The notes below the pieces were generated by a model. That model did no database searches. It was not told the DNA's origin and saw only the letters and a program-made list of their open reading frames with translations. Below are positions 24,150 to 33,198 of a DNA stretch of 64,000 nucleotides, one piece after another; the stretch's first letter is position 1; each line of letters opens with the position of its first letter. Origin of the DNA: Clostridium polyendosporum (GTDB lineage Bacteria > Bacillota > Clostridia > Clostridiales > Clostridiaceae); contig NZ_BOPZ01000001.1 of assembly GCF_018332455.1 (NCBI RefSeq), positions 124,001 to 188,000 of the forward strand, in the 5' to 3' direction. The position numbers and the translations under genes are program-made.

Positions 24150-26135
24150 ATGGCTATAGAAAAGATGTATTTAATTAATATTGTAGGACCTATGAAAAAT
24201 TTTGATGGAACTTCGAGGCGATTAGCTGTAAATAGTTGTTTTCACCCTATTAATGCTGTTCAGGAAATAAATTCATCTAATTTTCTTTTGAAAACCTCAC
24301 AGGAGAATATGGAAGCATTAGTTGATATATGTTATATTAGACCTTTTATTAAAAAAGAGAGTTATGAACAATCAGAAAAGAAATGTAAAGAACTTATTAA
24401 GGAACTTAAGGTGATAGAAGATAAAAAAGTGAATGTACGGAAAATAAATTACGATATCCAAGAAGCAGATCATAGACTTGAAGAAGTTTATAAGGGATAT
24501 GATAATTTGCATATGACTCTTTTAAAAAAGAAAGAAGAGTTAGATGAGAGTAGACAGCTTTTAGATACCATGAGTTTTCTAAAGGAGATAAGAGCAGAAG
24601 TAAAGGACTTTGTTAATCTAAGTAATTTTACTGTTGGGTTATATAAAACAAAGAAAAGTTCAATGAAGAAGCTTGAAGAGAATTATGAGAATATACCATC
24701 TATTATTAAAGAGGTATATAGTGAAAAGGAATTTAGTATTTTTTTATCTTTTACACCTAACTTATTATACTCAGAGGTAGAAAAAATTTTTATTGCTGCT
24801 AATTGTGAAAGTATAACGCTATCTTCAAGTTTTAATGGTACCCCTGAAGAGGTTTGTGTGTACTTAAAGGGGAAAATAGAAGTAATAAATAGTAAAATTA
24901 ATGATATTAATATTGAAATAAGAAAATATTTACTTTTAAATAATGATCTAATATATGATCTTGAAAACATTTTTATTATAGAAAGTAAAGCTGAAGATAT
25001 AAAGAGGAATGCTGCATGTACTAACGAATTCTACTTTATTTCTGGATGGGTGCCAGAAGGTTTTATTGAGGGTGTTAATGATTCAGTTGATCCATATAAA
25101 AGTCAAACTATAATTATAGCAAAAAAGCCTGAACAAATAGTTAACAATTTGTTGATACCTCCAACAAAACTAAAAAACAACTGGTTTTTTAGGCCCTTTG
25201 AAGCACTAGTAAAAATGTATGGTATTCCAACTTATGGTGAGATTGATCCTACACCATTTTTGGCTATAACCTATACATTAATGTTTGGAGCAATGTTTGG
25301 TGATATAGGTCAAGGGGCCATAATATTTGCTTTTGGTATATTGTTAAAATACGTAAAAAATCAACCAAGTTTGGGTGGTATTCTTTCAAGACTAGGAGTT
25401 AGTTCTATAATTTTTGGCTTTTTATTTGGAAGTATTTTTGGATTTGAGGATATCATACCAGCTGTTCTAGTAAGACCTATGGAAAACATTCCACTAATAC
25501 TTTTATGGGCTGTTGTTTTTGGATGTGTTTTTTTGATGCAGGGTTTTATTTTAGGGATAATAAACAGGTTAAGAAAACGAGATATTGAGTGTGGAGTTTT
25601 TGGGAAAGAGGGAATTGCAGGTTTTTTATTTTATATTAGTGCTTTATTAATTGTGATAGATAAATTACTAAATTTAGATTTTTTACAATTACCACAATTA
25701 ATTGTAATTTTACTTGTTATGCTCGTACTAATACTATTAAGGGAACCTCTAGCTAACCTAATAATAGGTAAAAGACCATTGTTTAGGGATGGAGCAAAAG
25801 ATTATTTCATAGAGGGAATATTTGAAATATTTGAAGTAGTTCTCTCTATGTTTTCAAATACCTTATCCTTTATAAGAGTGGGTGCTTTTGCACTAAATCA
25901 TGTGGGGCTCTTCATAGCTTTTTCAGCTTTAGCTAGTATGATGAGAAACTTTGTAGGTTCTATAATCATTCTTGTTATTGGAAATGTAATAATAATAGGG
26001 TTAGAAGGGCTGATAGTATTTATTCAAGGTTTAAGACTACAGTACTACGAATTATTTTCAAAATACTATGATGGTGAGGGTATTCCTTTTCAGCCAGTAA
26101 GCACAAATATTTTAAATAAAAGTGAAAGTAGATAA
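24150..26135 (+). CDS. ntpI: V-type ATPase subunit I (membrane stator / half-channel)
   Basis: 661 residues. The N-terminal half (about 1-335) is hydrophilic with coiled-coil stretches; the C-terminal half has about seven membrane segments starting near LLIPPTKLKNNWFFRPFEALV. Family blocks are YGEIDPTPFLAITYTLMFGAMFGDIGQG and SNTLSFIRVGAFALNHVGL, the latter carrying the essential Arg of the ion path. AAAGAGGTGATC precedes the ATG. This is the counterpart of the a-subunit of eukaryotic V-ATPases. Confidence 0.93.
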   Translation: MAIEKMYLINIVGPMKNFDGTSRRLAVNSCFHPINAVQEINSSNFLLKTSQENMEALVDICYIRPFIKKESYEQSEKKCKELIKELKVIEDKKVNVRKINYDIQEADHRLEEVYKGYDNLHMTLLKKKEELDESRQLLDTMSFLKEIRAEVKDFVNLSNFTVGLYKTKKSSMKKLEENYENIPSIIKEVYSEKEFSIFLSFTPNLLYSEVEKIFIAANCESITLSSSFNGTPEEVCVYLKGKIEVINSKINDINIEIRKYLLLNNDLIYDLENIFIIESKAEDIKRNAACTNEFYFISGWVPEGFIEGVNDSVDPYKSQTIIIAKKPEQIVNNLLIPPTKLKNNWFFRPFEALVKMYGIPTYGEIDPTPFLAITYTLMFGAMFGDIGQGAIIFAFGILLKYVKNQPSLGGILSRLGVSSIIFGFLFGSIFGFEDIIPAVLVRPMENIPLILLWAVVFGCVFLMQGFILGIINRLRKRDIECGVFGKEGIAGFLFYISALLIVIDKLLNLDFLQLPQLIVILLVMLVLILLREPLANLIIGKRPLFRDGAKDYFIEGIFEIFEVVLSMFSNTLSFIRVGAFALNHVGLFIAFSALASMMRNFVGSIIILVIGNVIIIGLEGLIVFIQGLRLQYYELFSKYYDGEGIPFQPVSTNILNKSESR

Positions 26136-26147
26136 AGGGGTAGTTAT

Positions 26148-26213
26148 ATGATTATTATTTTATTTTTAATTTTTTGCGCTGTAATACTGTATATCTTTAA
26201 TAAAAGTAATTAA
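26148..26213 (+). CDS. Micro-ORF of 21 codons, membrane peptide resembling the N-terminus of subunit K
   Basis: Too short for routine gene callers. The ATG is preceded by AAAGGGGTAGTTAT, almost identical to the leader of ntpK 78 bases later (AAAGGGGTGGTTAT). The peptide starts MIIILFLIFCAVIL, against MVIILLLVFCVVIS in subunit K, and ends in NKSN. It therefore looks like a tandem copy of the translation start and first membrane segment of ntpK. It is either a small expressed membrane peptide or a decayed duplication; the intact SD and absence of internal stops favour translation. Confidence 0.5.
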   Translation: MIIILFLIFCAVILYIFNKSN

Positions 26214-26225
26214 AGGGGTGGTTAT

Positions 26226-26648
26226 ATGGTTATTATTTTACTTCTAGTCTTTTGTGTTGTAATATCGACTCTTACTTATGGAGTTATACAAAGAGTGAAA
26301 GATGATATTAATGGTAAAGAGAAAATGAAAAAAGCATTGAAAATAAATCTATCTATATTTATACCAATAATAACAGTAGCATTAATCCTTAATATTCCTA
26401 CAGTAGTTCTTGCTGCTGAAGACTCATTATCATCATCATCAGGATTAGGGTATTTAGCAGCTGCGCTTTCTACAGGATTAGCAACAATAGGTGCAGGATA
26501 TGCTGTAGGGGCTGTTGGTTCCTCTGCGTTAGGAGCGGTTTCAGAAGATCCTAAAATATTAGGTAAAACTTTAATCTATGTTGGGCTAGGTGAAGGAATA
26601 GCTATATATGGATTAATAATATCAATTATGATTCTTTCAAGGCTTTAG
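26226..26648 (+). CDS. ntpK: V-type ATPase subunit K (proteolipid, ion-translocating ring)
   Basis: 140 residues. An extra N-terminal membrane segment and basic loop (QRVKDDINGKEKMKKALK) precede a second segment ending VVLAAED, then the standard two-helix hairpin (GLGYLAAALSTGLATIGAGYAVGAVGSSA and LIYVGLGEGIAIYGLIISIMIL). The ion-binding carboxylate is Glu123. The first hairpin helix has Val where Thermus has Gln (GVAQ versus GYAV), and the residue after Glu is Gly rather than Ser or Thr, so the sodium-site signature is not evident. Proton coupling is an inference only. The protein is longer than the usual two-helix form. Confidence 0.88.
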   Translation: MVIILLLVFCVVISTLTYGVIQRVKDDINGKEKMKKALKINLSIFIPIITVALILNIPTVVLAAEDSLSSSSGLGYLAAALSTGLATIGAGYAVGAVGSSALGAVSEDPKILGKTLIYVGLGEGIAIYGLIISIMILSRL

Positions 26649-26662
26649 AAAGGAAGATTAAA

Positions 26663-26971
26663 ATGAGAAGTTTTCTTATAAGTGATAATTTGGATTCTTT
26701 TATTGGTATGAGAATGGCAGGAATAGATGGAATAGTACTTCATGATAAAGAAGAGATTCTAGAAAAGTTAAATGAACTTACACAAAGAGAAGACTTAGGA
26801 ATTATTCTAATAACTGAGAAGGCAGCTTCTTTATTACCTGAAAAAATAAAAAAAATGAAGTTGAAAAAAGGAACTCCACTTATTATTGAAATCCCTGACC
26901 GGCATGGATTCTTCAAGGATAGGGATTATATTGAGGGATATGTAAAGGAAGCTGTTGGATTAAAAATCTAG
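26663..26971 (+). CDS. V-type ATPase subunit F
   Basis: 102 residues with the CheY-like fold of subunit F: an N-terminal strand (SFLISDNLDSFIGMRMAGIDG), a central GIILITEKAA block and a C-terminal PLIIEIPDRHG. It sits on the central shaft with subunit D. It is 14 bases after ntpK and 11 before ntpE. Confidence 0.88.
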   Translation: MRSFLISDNLDSFIGMRMAGIDGIVLHDKEEILEKLNELTQREDLGIILITEKAASLLPEKIKKMKLKKGTPLIIEIPDRHGFFKDRDYIEGYVKEAVGLKI

Positions 26972-26982
26972 GGGGAATATTC

Positions 26983-27621
26983 ATGACTACTATAGATGAT
27001 AAACTAAGTCTTTTCTCAAAAATAATTTATGAAAAACTTGATGCGGAAATAGAAAATAGTATATTGGAGTTTGAGAAGAAAAAGAATGAAAAACTTAATG
27101 TCCAATATAAAAAGATTGCTGTATTAAGGGAAGAAGTATTAAAGGACATAGAAAAAAAAGGAAGGTTTAAGCGAAATGAAATTGTTTCTAATGAGAAACT
27201 TAAATTTAAAAAAGAAAATATGCTTCTTAGAAAGCAGTTAATTAAAGAAGTTGTTATAGAAGTTTACAAAAAAATAGATCAATTTACTAAAAGTCCACAA
27301 TATAAAGATTATCTTTTAAAAAGTATAGAAGAGATTTTAGATAAAGTAAAGCAGGGAAGTTATGAGTTAATGCTAACTAAACAAGACATAGAAAAGTATA
27401 AAGATGAGATAATTGATATATTGAAGAGATTCCATGATGTTAGAGTGAAGCTTTCTTATAGTAATGAGGATATGTTAGGTGGAATGTTATTGATAGATGA
27501 GGATAAAAGCTTTGTTTTAGATAATACGCTAAATTCAAAAATACATGATAACAAGGAACTAATTGGAAAGAGAGTTATGGAGCTTTTCACCCAGGAGGTA
27601 AACGAATGGAAGGAAGTATAA
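26983..27621 (+). CDS. ntpE: V-type ATPase subunit E (peripheral stalk)
   Basis: 212 residues. A long Lys/Glu-rich N-terminal helix (about 1-90) is followed by a small globular C-terminal domain with the family block DMLGGMLLIDEDKSFVLDNTLNSKI. It pairs with the G-like subunit. Its last 16 bases overlap the start of ntpA, whose SD (AGGAGGT) lies inside this gene, implying coupled translation. Confidence 0.85.
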   Translation: MTTIDDKLSLFSKIIYEKLDAEIENSILEFEKKKNEKLNVQYKKIAVLREEVLKDIEKKGRFKRNEIVSNEKLKFKKENMLLRKQLIKEVVIEVYKKIDQFTKSPQYKDYLLKSIEEILDKVKQGSYELMLTKQDIEKYKDEIIDILKRFHDVRVKLSYSNEDMLGGMLLIDEDKSFVLDNTLNSKIHDNKELIGKRVMELFTQEVNEWKEV

Positions 27622-29366
27622 TTGGTGTAAATGGTCCAGTGGTCAAGGCTATAGGTATGAATGGATTTAAAATGAGAGAGATGGTATTAGTTGGAGAAAA
27701 TAGTCTTATAGGAGAAATAATAATCTTAGAAGAAACTTATGCTACAATTCAGGTTTATGAGGAAACCACTGGACTAAAAATTGGTGAAAAGGTAGTTTCT
27801 ACTGGAAATCCTTTTTCTTTGAAGCTTGGGCCAGGAATATTAGGAAATATATTTGATGGCATTGAGAGGCCATTAACTACAATAAATAATATGTATTATG
27901 GATTTATACCAGAAGGTATTGGTCTGATTTCCTTAGACAAAGAAAAGATTTGGAAAGTAAGTGTTAAAGTTTCTATAGGACAAGAGTTAAGGGAAGGAGA
28001 TGTGTATGGAGAAATACAGGAAACTCCTTCTGTTATTCATAAGCTTATGGTTCCTCCTAAAGTAAGGGGTAGGGTTATAGGTATAAAAGAGACTGGAGAG
28101 TACGCTTTAGAGGAAGTTATAGTTAAGCTTCAAGATGAAAAAAAAGTTCATGAGTTAAAGCTTTATCAAGAATGGCCTGTGCGTACGCCGAGACCTGTTT
28201 CATTTAGAAAAAGAATTTTTAAACCTTTAATAACAGGTCAAAGAATCATAGATATATTTTTCCCATTAGGTAAAGGAGGAACCTGTGCAATACCTGGGGG
28301 GTTTGGAACAGGAAAAACAATGACTCAACATCAACTTGCTAAGTGGTCAGATGCAGATATTATTGTATATATTGGTTGTGGTGAGCGGGGAAATGAGATG
28401 ACTGAGGTATTAGAAGATTTTCCAAAACTTATTGACCCTCGTACTAACCTTCCTCTTATGAACAGAACAGTATTGATAGCCAATACTTCTAATATGCCCG
28501 TAGCTGCGAGAGAAGCAAGCATATACACTGGTATTACTATTGCAGAATATTATAGAGATATGGGTTATCATGTTGCTATAATGGCTGATTCAACTTCAAG
28601 ATGGGCAGAAGCCTTAAGAGAAATTTCTGGTAGGCTTGAAGAAATGCCTGCAGAGGAAGGGTATCCAGCCTATCTTCCATCAAGGCTTGCTGAATTTTAT
28701 GAGAGAGCTGGGTATGTGGAAAATTTAAATGGAACTGAAGGGTCCGTAACTGTCATAGGAGCTGTATCTCCCGCAGGTGGAGATTTTTCTGAGCCAGTAA
28801 CCTTAAATACAAAAAGGTTTGTATCTTCATTTTTAAGTTTAGATAAAAAGTTAGCGTATAGTCGGCATTATCCCGCAATTAATTGGCTTTCAAGTTATAG
28901 TGGTTATCTTGGACTACTTAAGGATTGGTATGAAGAATTTGTTTCTCCAGAGGTCATAGATTTAAGAGGGAAAATGTTAAAGATTCTTCATGAAGAAAAT
29001 AAACTTATGGAGGTTGTAAAGTTGGTAGGAGAAGATGTACTTCCAGATGATCAAAGATTAATTATGGATATATCTAGAGTGCTTAAAATAGCTTTCCTAC
29101 AACAAAATGCCTATAATGATGTAGATACTTATGTTCCACTAGAAAAGCAATATTCAATGCTTAAGGTTATAGAGAAATTCTATGATCAAAGCTTAGAGGC
29201 CGTAAAAAGAGCAATCCCCATATCCTTAATTATGGATAAAAGGTTAATGGAACAGCTATATAAAATGAAATATAATGTCTCTAATGATGACTTTTCTTCG
29301 TTAAGAAAACTAGAAGAAGAAATCAATAATCATTTTTGTAGACTTAAAGATAAATATAAAGATTAG
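27606..29366 (+). CDS. ntpA: V-type ATPase catalytic subunit A
   Basis: 586 residues. An N-terminal barrel ([13 protein letters not shown]), the non-homologous insert and the nucleotide-binding domain are present. The P-loop is [17 protein letters not shown] with Lys237; the family usually has GPFGSGKT, so the Pro to Gly and Ser to Thr changes are mild variants. [17 protein letters not shown] carries the catalytic Glu block, and [22 protein letters not shown] is the A-subunit signature. It hydrolyses (or makes) ATP at the A/B interface. Confidence 0.96.
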   Translation: MEGSIIGVNGPVVKAIGMNGFKMREMVLVGENSLIGEIIILEETYATIQVYEETTGLKIGEKVVSTGNPFSLKLGPGILGNIFDGIERPLTTINNMYYGFIPEGIGLISLDKEKIWKVSVKVSIGQELREGDVYGEIQETPSVIHKLMVPPKVRGRVIGIKETGEYALEEVIVKLQDEKKVHELKLYQEWPVRTPRPVSFRKRIFKPLITGQRIIDIFFPLGKGGTCAIPGGFGTGKTMTQHQLAKWSDADIIVYIGCGERGNEMTEVLEDFPKLIDPRTNLPLMNRTVLIANTSNMPVAAREASIYTGITIAEYYRDMGYHVAIMADSTSRWAEALREISGRLEEMPAEEGYPAYLPSRLAEFYERAGYVENLNGTEGSVTVIGAVSPAGGDFSEPVTLNTKRFVSSFLSLDKKLAYSRHYPAINWLSSYSGYLGLLKDWYEEFVSPEVIDLRGKMLKILHEENKLMEVVKLVGEDVLPDDQRLIMDISRVLKIAFLQQNAYNDVDTYVPLEKQYSMLKVIEKFYDQSLEAVKRAIPISLIMDKRLMEQLYKMKYNVSNDDFSSLRKLEEEINNHFCRLKDKYKD

Positions 29367-29377
29367 GAGGGGGTACC

Positions 29378-30760
29378 ATGAAAAAAAGATATTTAAAGCT
29401 TAACAGTGTTCAGGGACCTCTTATAATTCTGTCCAATGTTGAGGGTGTAAGCTATGATGAAGTTGTGGATATAGAGGTAGAAGGGCAACATAAAAAAAAA
29501 GGTAAAGTAGTTCAAATATATGAGGATAAAGCTATAATTCAAGTGTTTGAGTCAACTGTTGGTATATCAGTTATCAATGCTTCTGTCACTTTTACCGGAG
29601 AATCCTTTAAACTATCATTATCTAAAGAGATTATAGGAAGAGAATTTAATGGGATTGGTGAACCAATAGATGGAGGAACACCTATTTACTCGGATAATAG
29701 ATTTAGTATTAACGGAAGACCTATGAATCCTGTAGCAAGAAGATATCCTAGAAATTTAATTGAAACTGGAATATCCTCAATAGATTGTTTAACTACCTTA
29801 ATAAGGGGGCAAAAGCTTCCTGTGTTCTCAGGAAACGGAATATCTCATAACGAGTTAGCAGCACAAATCATAAGACAGGCAAAGATTGGAGATGATGAAA
29901 AATCATCATTTTGTATAGTTTTTGCAGCTATGGGGATAAAGCATGATGATGCACATTTTTTTAAAAAAAGTTTTGAAGAGGCAGGAGTTATGGAGAAGGT
30001 TGTAATGTTTACAAATCTTGCAGATGATCCTATTGTTGAAAGAGTAATAACTCCAAGATGTGCATTAACTGCCGCAGAGTATCTTGCTTTTGAAGAAAAT
30101 ATGCATGTGCTTGTAATACTTACTGACATAACAAATTACTGTGAAGCTTTAAGAGAATTATCTTCCTTAAGAGAAGAGGTGCCAAGTAGAAAGGGATATC
30201 CAGGTTATCTTTATTCAGATTTAGCATCTCTTTATGAGAGGGCAGGAATGATGGAAGGAAAATCAGGAAGTATAACACAAATTCCTATGCTTACAATGCC
30301 AAATGATGATATTACTCACCCAATACCAGATTTAACAGGTTTTATAACGGAGGGACAGATCGTTTTAAGCAGAAGTATAGAGCAGAGAGAAATCTATCCA
30401 CCAGTAAATATATTACCTTCACTTTCTAGGTTGATGAAAGATGGTATAGGAAAGGGTTATACCAGAGAAGATCATAGTGAAGTGGCAAATCAAATTTTCT
30501 CAGCCTATTCAAGAGTTGAAGAAGTTACAGCTCTAGCTCAAGTAATTGGAGAAGAGGAACTCTCAGATATTGATAAGCTTTATATGAATTTTGGAAGAGT
30601 ATTCGAAGAGAAATTTCTTAAACAGAAATTTGATGAAAGTAGAAATATGGAAGAAACTCTTAATTTAGCATGGAGCGTACTTTCGATACTACCAAAAAGT
30701 GAACTGGATAGGGTATCTCCTGAAATTTTAAATAAATACTATGGAAATGTGGTGAGTTAA
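29378..30760 (+). CDS. ntpB: V-type ATPase regulatory subunit B
   Basis: 460 residues, with an N-terminal barrel and a non-catalytic nucleotide fold. [21 protein letters not shown] replaces a P-loop, as normal for [43 protein letters not shown] is the B signature region. TAGGAGG precedes the ATG, 11 bases after ntpA. Confidence 0.96.
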   Translation: MKKRYLKLNSVQGPLIILSNVEGVSYDEVVDIEVEGQHKKKGKVVQIYEDKAIIQVFESTVGISVINASVTFTGESFKLSLSKEIIGREFNGIGEPIDGGTPIYSDNRFSINGRPMNPVARRYPRNLIETGISSIDCLTTLIRGQKLPVFSGNGISHNELAAQIIRQAKIGDDEKSSFCIVFAAMGIKHDDAHFFKKSFEEAGVMEKVVMFTNLADDPIVERVITPRCALTAAEYLAFEENMHVLVILTDITNYCEALRELSSLREEVPSRKGYPGYLYSDLASLYERAGMMEGKSGSITQIPMLTMPNDDITHPIPDLTGFITEGQIVLSRSIEQREIYPPVNILPSLSRLMKDGIGKGYTREDHSEVANQIFSAYSRVEEVTALAQVIGEEELSDIDKLYMNFGRVFEEKFLKQKFDESRNMEETLNLAWSVLSILPKSELDRVSPEILNKYYGNVVS

Positions 30761-30761
30761 A

Positions 30762-31382
30762 TTGGAAAATTTAGCGCCAACTAAGGCTAATCTAATGGCT
30801 TCAAAAAGTTCCTTGGAATTTTCTAAAAAAGGATATGAACTTTTAGATAAAAAGCGAAATGTACTTATTAAGGAAATGTTATTATATTTAGAAAGGGTAA
30901 AAACTCTTCAAGAAGAAATGAACACCGCTTTTGCTAATGCTTATCAAGTTCTTCAAAGAGCAAGTATAACTTCTGGTATGTCTACTGTGGAGGATATATC
31001 ACTTTCTGTAGGTGAAGCAGATGATTACTTTATTAGATTTAGAAGTGTAATGGGAGTTGAGCTTCCTGAAATTGTGTATAAGTCAGTACCTGTTAAACCA
31101 ACTTATAGTTTTTTTACAAGTAATGGAACAATTGATGAAGCAATACTAATATTTAATAGAGTTAAATATATTATATATGAACTTAGTGAAGTTGAAAATT
31201 CTATTTATAGATTAGCAGTAGAAGTTAAAAAAACTCAGAGAAGAGCAAATGCTTTAGAAAATATATCTATTCCTAAATACATGGAAATTGTAAAATTTAT
31301 AAGCGAAGTACTTGAGGAGAAAGAGAGAGAAGACTTATTTAGGTTAAAAAAAGTTAAAAAGAGAAGGTTAGTAAAAATTTAG
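30762..31382 (+). CDS. ntpD: V-type ATPase subunit D (central shaft)
   Basis: 206 residues. Long N- and C-terminal helices form the rotor (APTKANLMASKSSLEFSKKGYELLDKKRN and VEVKKTQRRANALENISIPKYMEIVKFISEVLEEKEREDLFRLKKVKKRR). The start is TTG at 30762, immediately after the ntpB stop, with GTGGTGAG inside ntpB as SD. It is the last gene of the operon; no T-run terminator is evident before the next gene. Confidence 0.9.
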   Translation: MENLAPTKANLMASKSSLEFSKKGYELLDKKRNVLIKEMLLYLERVKTLQEEMNTAFANAYQVLQRASITSGMSTVEDISLSVGEADDYFIRFRSVMGVELPEIVYKSVPVKPTYSFFTSNGTIDEAILIFNRVKYIIYELSEVENSIYRLAVEVKKTQRRANALENISIPKYMEIVKFISEVLEEKEREDLFRLKKVKKRRLVKI

Positions 31383-31401
31383 GAAGATGTCGGATATAAT
31401 C

Positions 31402-31424
31402 ACAAATTTGGTATTCCCTTCATA
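31402..31424 (+). promoter_or_regulatory. Candidate sporulation (SigK-like) promoter
   Basis: CACA (31401-31404) and CATAATATG (31421-31429) with 17 bases between AC and CATA resemble the SigK pattern AC-N16/17-CATANNNTA, missing only the last base. No sigma-A promoter was seen in the 74-base gap. The coat-like product downstream is consistent with this, but the motif is short. Confidence 0.3.
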
Positions 31425-31456
31425 ATATGTAGGAGAAGGATGAAAGGAGGGATACC

Positions 31457-32128
31457 ATGGATAAAAATTTCAACGAAATTTTTGATAATATTTCTTTTGA
31501 TAGCTTCAAATTTGAGGATGATTTCACAGCTAGGGAAGAAACATCAAAATCTCATAGTAAGTCTAGTAGGAAGCATGATTGTGATGATATATCAAAATCT
31601 CATAGTAAGTCTAGTAGGAAGCATGATTGTGATGATATGAGTAGTAAGTCATGTTCTAAATCCCATAAAAGAAGGGGAAGAATAGCTGTAACATCAGTAC
31701 TTGGATGCAGCGAACGTGAACCCATAAGTGGTGTTACAATAGTGTTATTCAGGGTTGTGGGATGTTCATTAGAGTTTGTAGATGCTGAGGTTACAAACGC
31801 TAATGGAAGAGTAGTTTTTAACAATCTCAGAGATGGTATTTATAAGGTTGTTCAACTAATAAGAAGATGTATTTTTGAGGAACCTATATTTTTACCAACC
31901 GACCAAGTTACAATTGATGAAGATAACAGAGAATTTGACATAATAATTATTAATAAAATAAAAGAATTTAGGAGTAGGAGTAGAAGTATGAGTAGAAGTA
32001 GTAGAATTAGATGTAGAAGAAGACGTCGTGTCGATGATTTTGATGATGAGATATTGATCCTTATAATACTATTCTTCTTCTTTGGATGTGGATTCTTCCC
32101 ATTTGGATTTGGAGGATTTTTCTTTTAA
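31457..32128 (+). CDS. Repetitive spore-coat-like protein with a Cna-B/SpaA-like domain
   Basis: 223 residues in clear zones. 1-29 is acidic and Phe-rich. 30-61 is a 16-residue unit (SKSHSKSSRKHDCDDI) repeated exactly twice. 62-75 is basic. 76-160 is a prealbumin-like beta domain of Cna-B/SpaA type (SGVTIVLFRVVG ... VTNANGRVVFNNLRDGIYKVVQ). 170-190 is Arg/Ser-rich (RSRSRSMSRSSRIRCRRRRR), and the final 25 are Phe/Gly-rich (ILFFFFGCGFFPFGFGGFFF). There is no signal peptide. The His, Lys, Cys and Phe/Gly character suggests a structural spore-coat or outer-layer protein. AAAGGAGGG precedes the ATG. Function is inferred from composition only. Confidence 0.6.
   Translation: MDKNFNEIFDNISFDSFKFEDDFTAREETSKSHSKSSRKHDCDDISKSHSKSSRKHDCDDMSSKSCSKSHKRRGRIAVTSVLGCSEREPISGVTIVLFRVVGCSLEFVDAEVTNANGRVVFNNLRDGIYKVVQLIRRCIFEEPIFLPTDQVTIDEDNREFDIIIINKIKEFRSRSRSMSRSSRIRCRRRRRVDDFDDEILILIILFFFFGCGFFPFGFGGFFF
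31544..31639 (+). repeat. In-frame tandem duplication, 2 x 48 bp
   Basis: 31544-31591 and 31592-31639 are identical except at the last base (codons ATA and ATG). The near-perfect identity indicates a recent, and probably unstable, duplication within the coat-like gene. Confidence 0.9.
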
Positions 32129-32135
32129 TCAATAG

Positions 32136-32168
32136 GAGATGAGGCATAGGAGCTTCATCTCTTTTTTT
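32136..32168 (+). terminator. Rho-independent terminator after the coat-like gene
   Basis: GAGATGA (32136-32142) pairs with TCATCTC (32155-32161) around a 12-base loop, followed by T7. Confidence 0.75.
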
Positions 32169-32278
32169 ACTCTTTAGGAAATTATAAAATTCAAGAATTA
32201 TGGATAACTTGAAAATGTAATTTAGGACGGCCAGTTTAATTACGACATCTAAAGAGTAAAAAATAAAATATAATTCGA

Positions 32279-32361
32279 CTGTCAATTTTTCCTCACATGT
32301 GTTCGGAAAGGCAGATGCATAAAAAAAATCGACAGCTCCACAGTCGCCTTGGCGATTTTTT
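32279..32361. other. Inverted-repeat patch and small hairpin upstream of dut
   Basis: CTGTCAATTTTT (32279-32290) and AAAAATCGACAG (32324-32335) are inverted copies with one mismatch enclosing a GC-richer 33-base segment. They are followed by TCGCC-TT-GGCGA and T6 (32344-32361), a small terminator-like hairpin. The rest of the 32169-32592 spacer shows nothing firm. It may be a tiny mobile-element relic or an attenuator. Confidence 0.35.
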
Positions 32362-32592
32362 ACTTTCTTATAATTTCAAAATAGGCTCTATATAAATTTG
32401 TAGGGAAAAACTATATATGATAATATAAACTTAGAAATAAAGATACATAAGGTGCTATCCATATCCTCCTAGGAGAGTGAAGAATGTCCCCAAAAATATA
32501 TTAAATAAATTTTAGAATTAATTTTTTTAAAAAGAATTCTAACTTTAATTATAAATTTGTATATCTATATTTATTGGAAAGGTGAGAATTAT

Positions 32593-33033
32593 ATGGAAAG
32601 ATTTTTACTTAAGGTACATAGAATTCATGAAGATGCGATTCTTCCAAACTATGCCCATGAAGGTGATGCTGGATTAGACTTATATTCAGTGGAAGAATTA
32701 CTTCTAGAATCAGGTGAAACTAAGCTTGTTAAGACAGGTATAAGAATAGAATTACCTAAGAATACAGAAGCTCAGGTAAGACCAAGAAGCGGTCTTGCTT
32801 TAAAGCACTCCGTAACTCTTTTGAATACTCCTGGCACTATAGATGAAGGCTATAGAGGTGAAGTAGGAGTTATAATGATTAACCATGGAAAAAAACCATT
32901 CAAGGTAGAAAAAGGAATGAAGATTGCTCAATTAGTAGTTAAACCAATATGGAGAGTTGGCGTTGAAGAAGTTTCTAATCTTTCAGATACTGAAAGAGGA
33001 AAGGGTGGCTTTGGTTCTACTGGATTGAGATAA
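32593..33033 (+). CDS. dut: dUTP diphosphatase (dUTPase)
   Basis: 146 residues, a trimeric all-beta dUTPase converting dUTP to dUMP and pyrophosphate. All five motifs are present: [11 protein letters not shown] (1), PRSGLALKH (2), [14 protein letters not shown] (3, with the catalytic Asp), KIAQLVV (4) and [10 protein letters not shown] (5, the mobile C-terminal Phe-Gly lid). The frame opens earlier at a weak start (32557), but AAAGGTGAG precedes the ATG at 32593. Single-gene unit with a terminator-like hairpin downstream. Confidence 0.95.
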   Translation: MERFLLKVHRIHEDAILPNYAHEGDAGLDLYSVEELLLESGETKLVKTGIRIELPKNTEAQVRPRSGLALKHSVTLLNTPGTIDEGYRGEVGVIMINHGKKPFKVEKGMKIAQLVVKPIWRVGVEEVSNLSDTERGKGGFGSTGLR

Positions 33034-33122
33034 TAATTTTATATTTAGTATTGTAAGGAAATATTTCTTTAATAAGTATTATTAATAGATATATAAGGAT
33101 TGCATTTCTAGTTTGTAGAAAA

Positions 33123-33186
33123 AATAACTTAACCAAAAAGGAGTTGCTTTAATCTAACAGCTTAATGGTTAAGTTAATTTTTTTAC
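33123..33186 (+). terminator. Hairpin terminator downstream of dut
   Basis: AACTTAACC (33126-33134) pairs with GGTTAAGTT (33167-33175), with AAAT/ATTT extending the stem, followed by a T run. The 32-base loop is long for an intrinsic terminator. Confidence 0.55.
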
Positions 33187-33198
33187 TTGCTATTATTT

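Noticed and set aside
31544-31639. Tandem units considered as a CRISPR fragment
   Set aside because: The units are contiguous with no spacers, in frame, and coding; only two exist.
31440-31640. Open frame of 66 codons on the plus strand overlapping the coat-like gene
   Set aside because: It is another frame of the 48-bp duplication; the SD and codon pattern belong to the frame starting at 31457.
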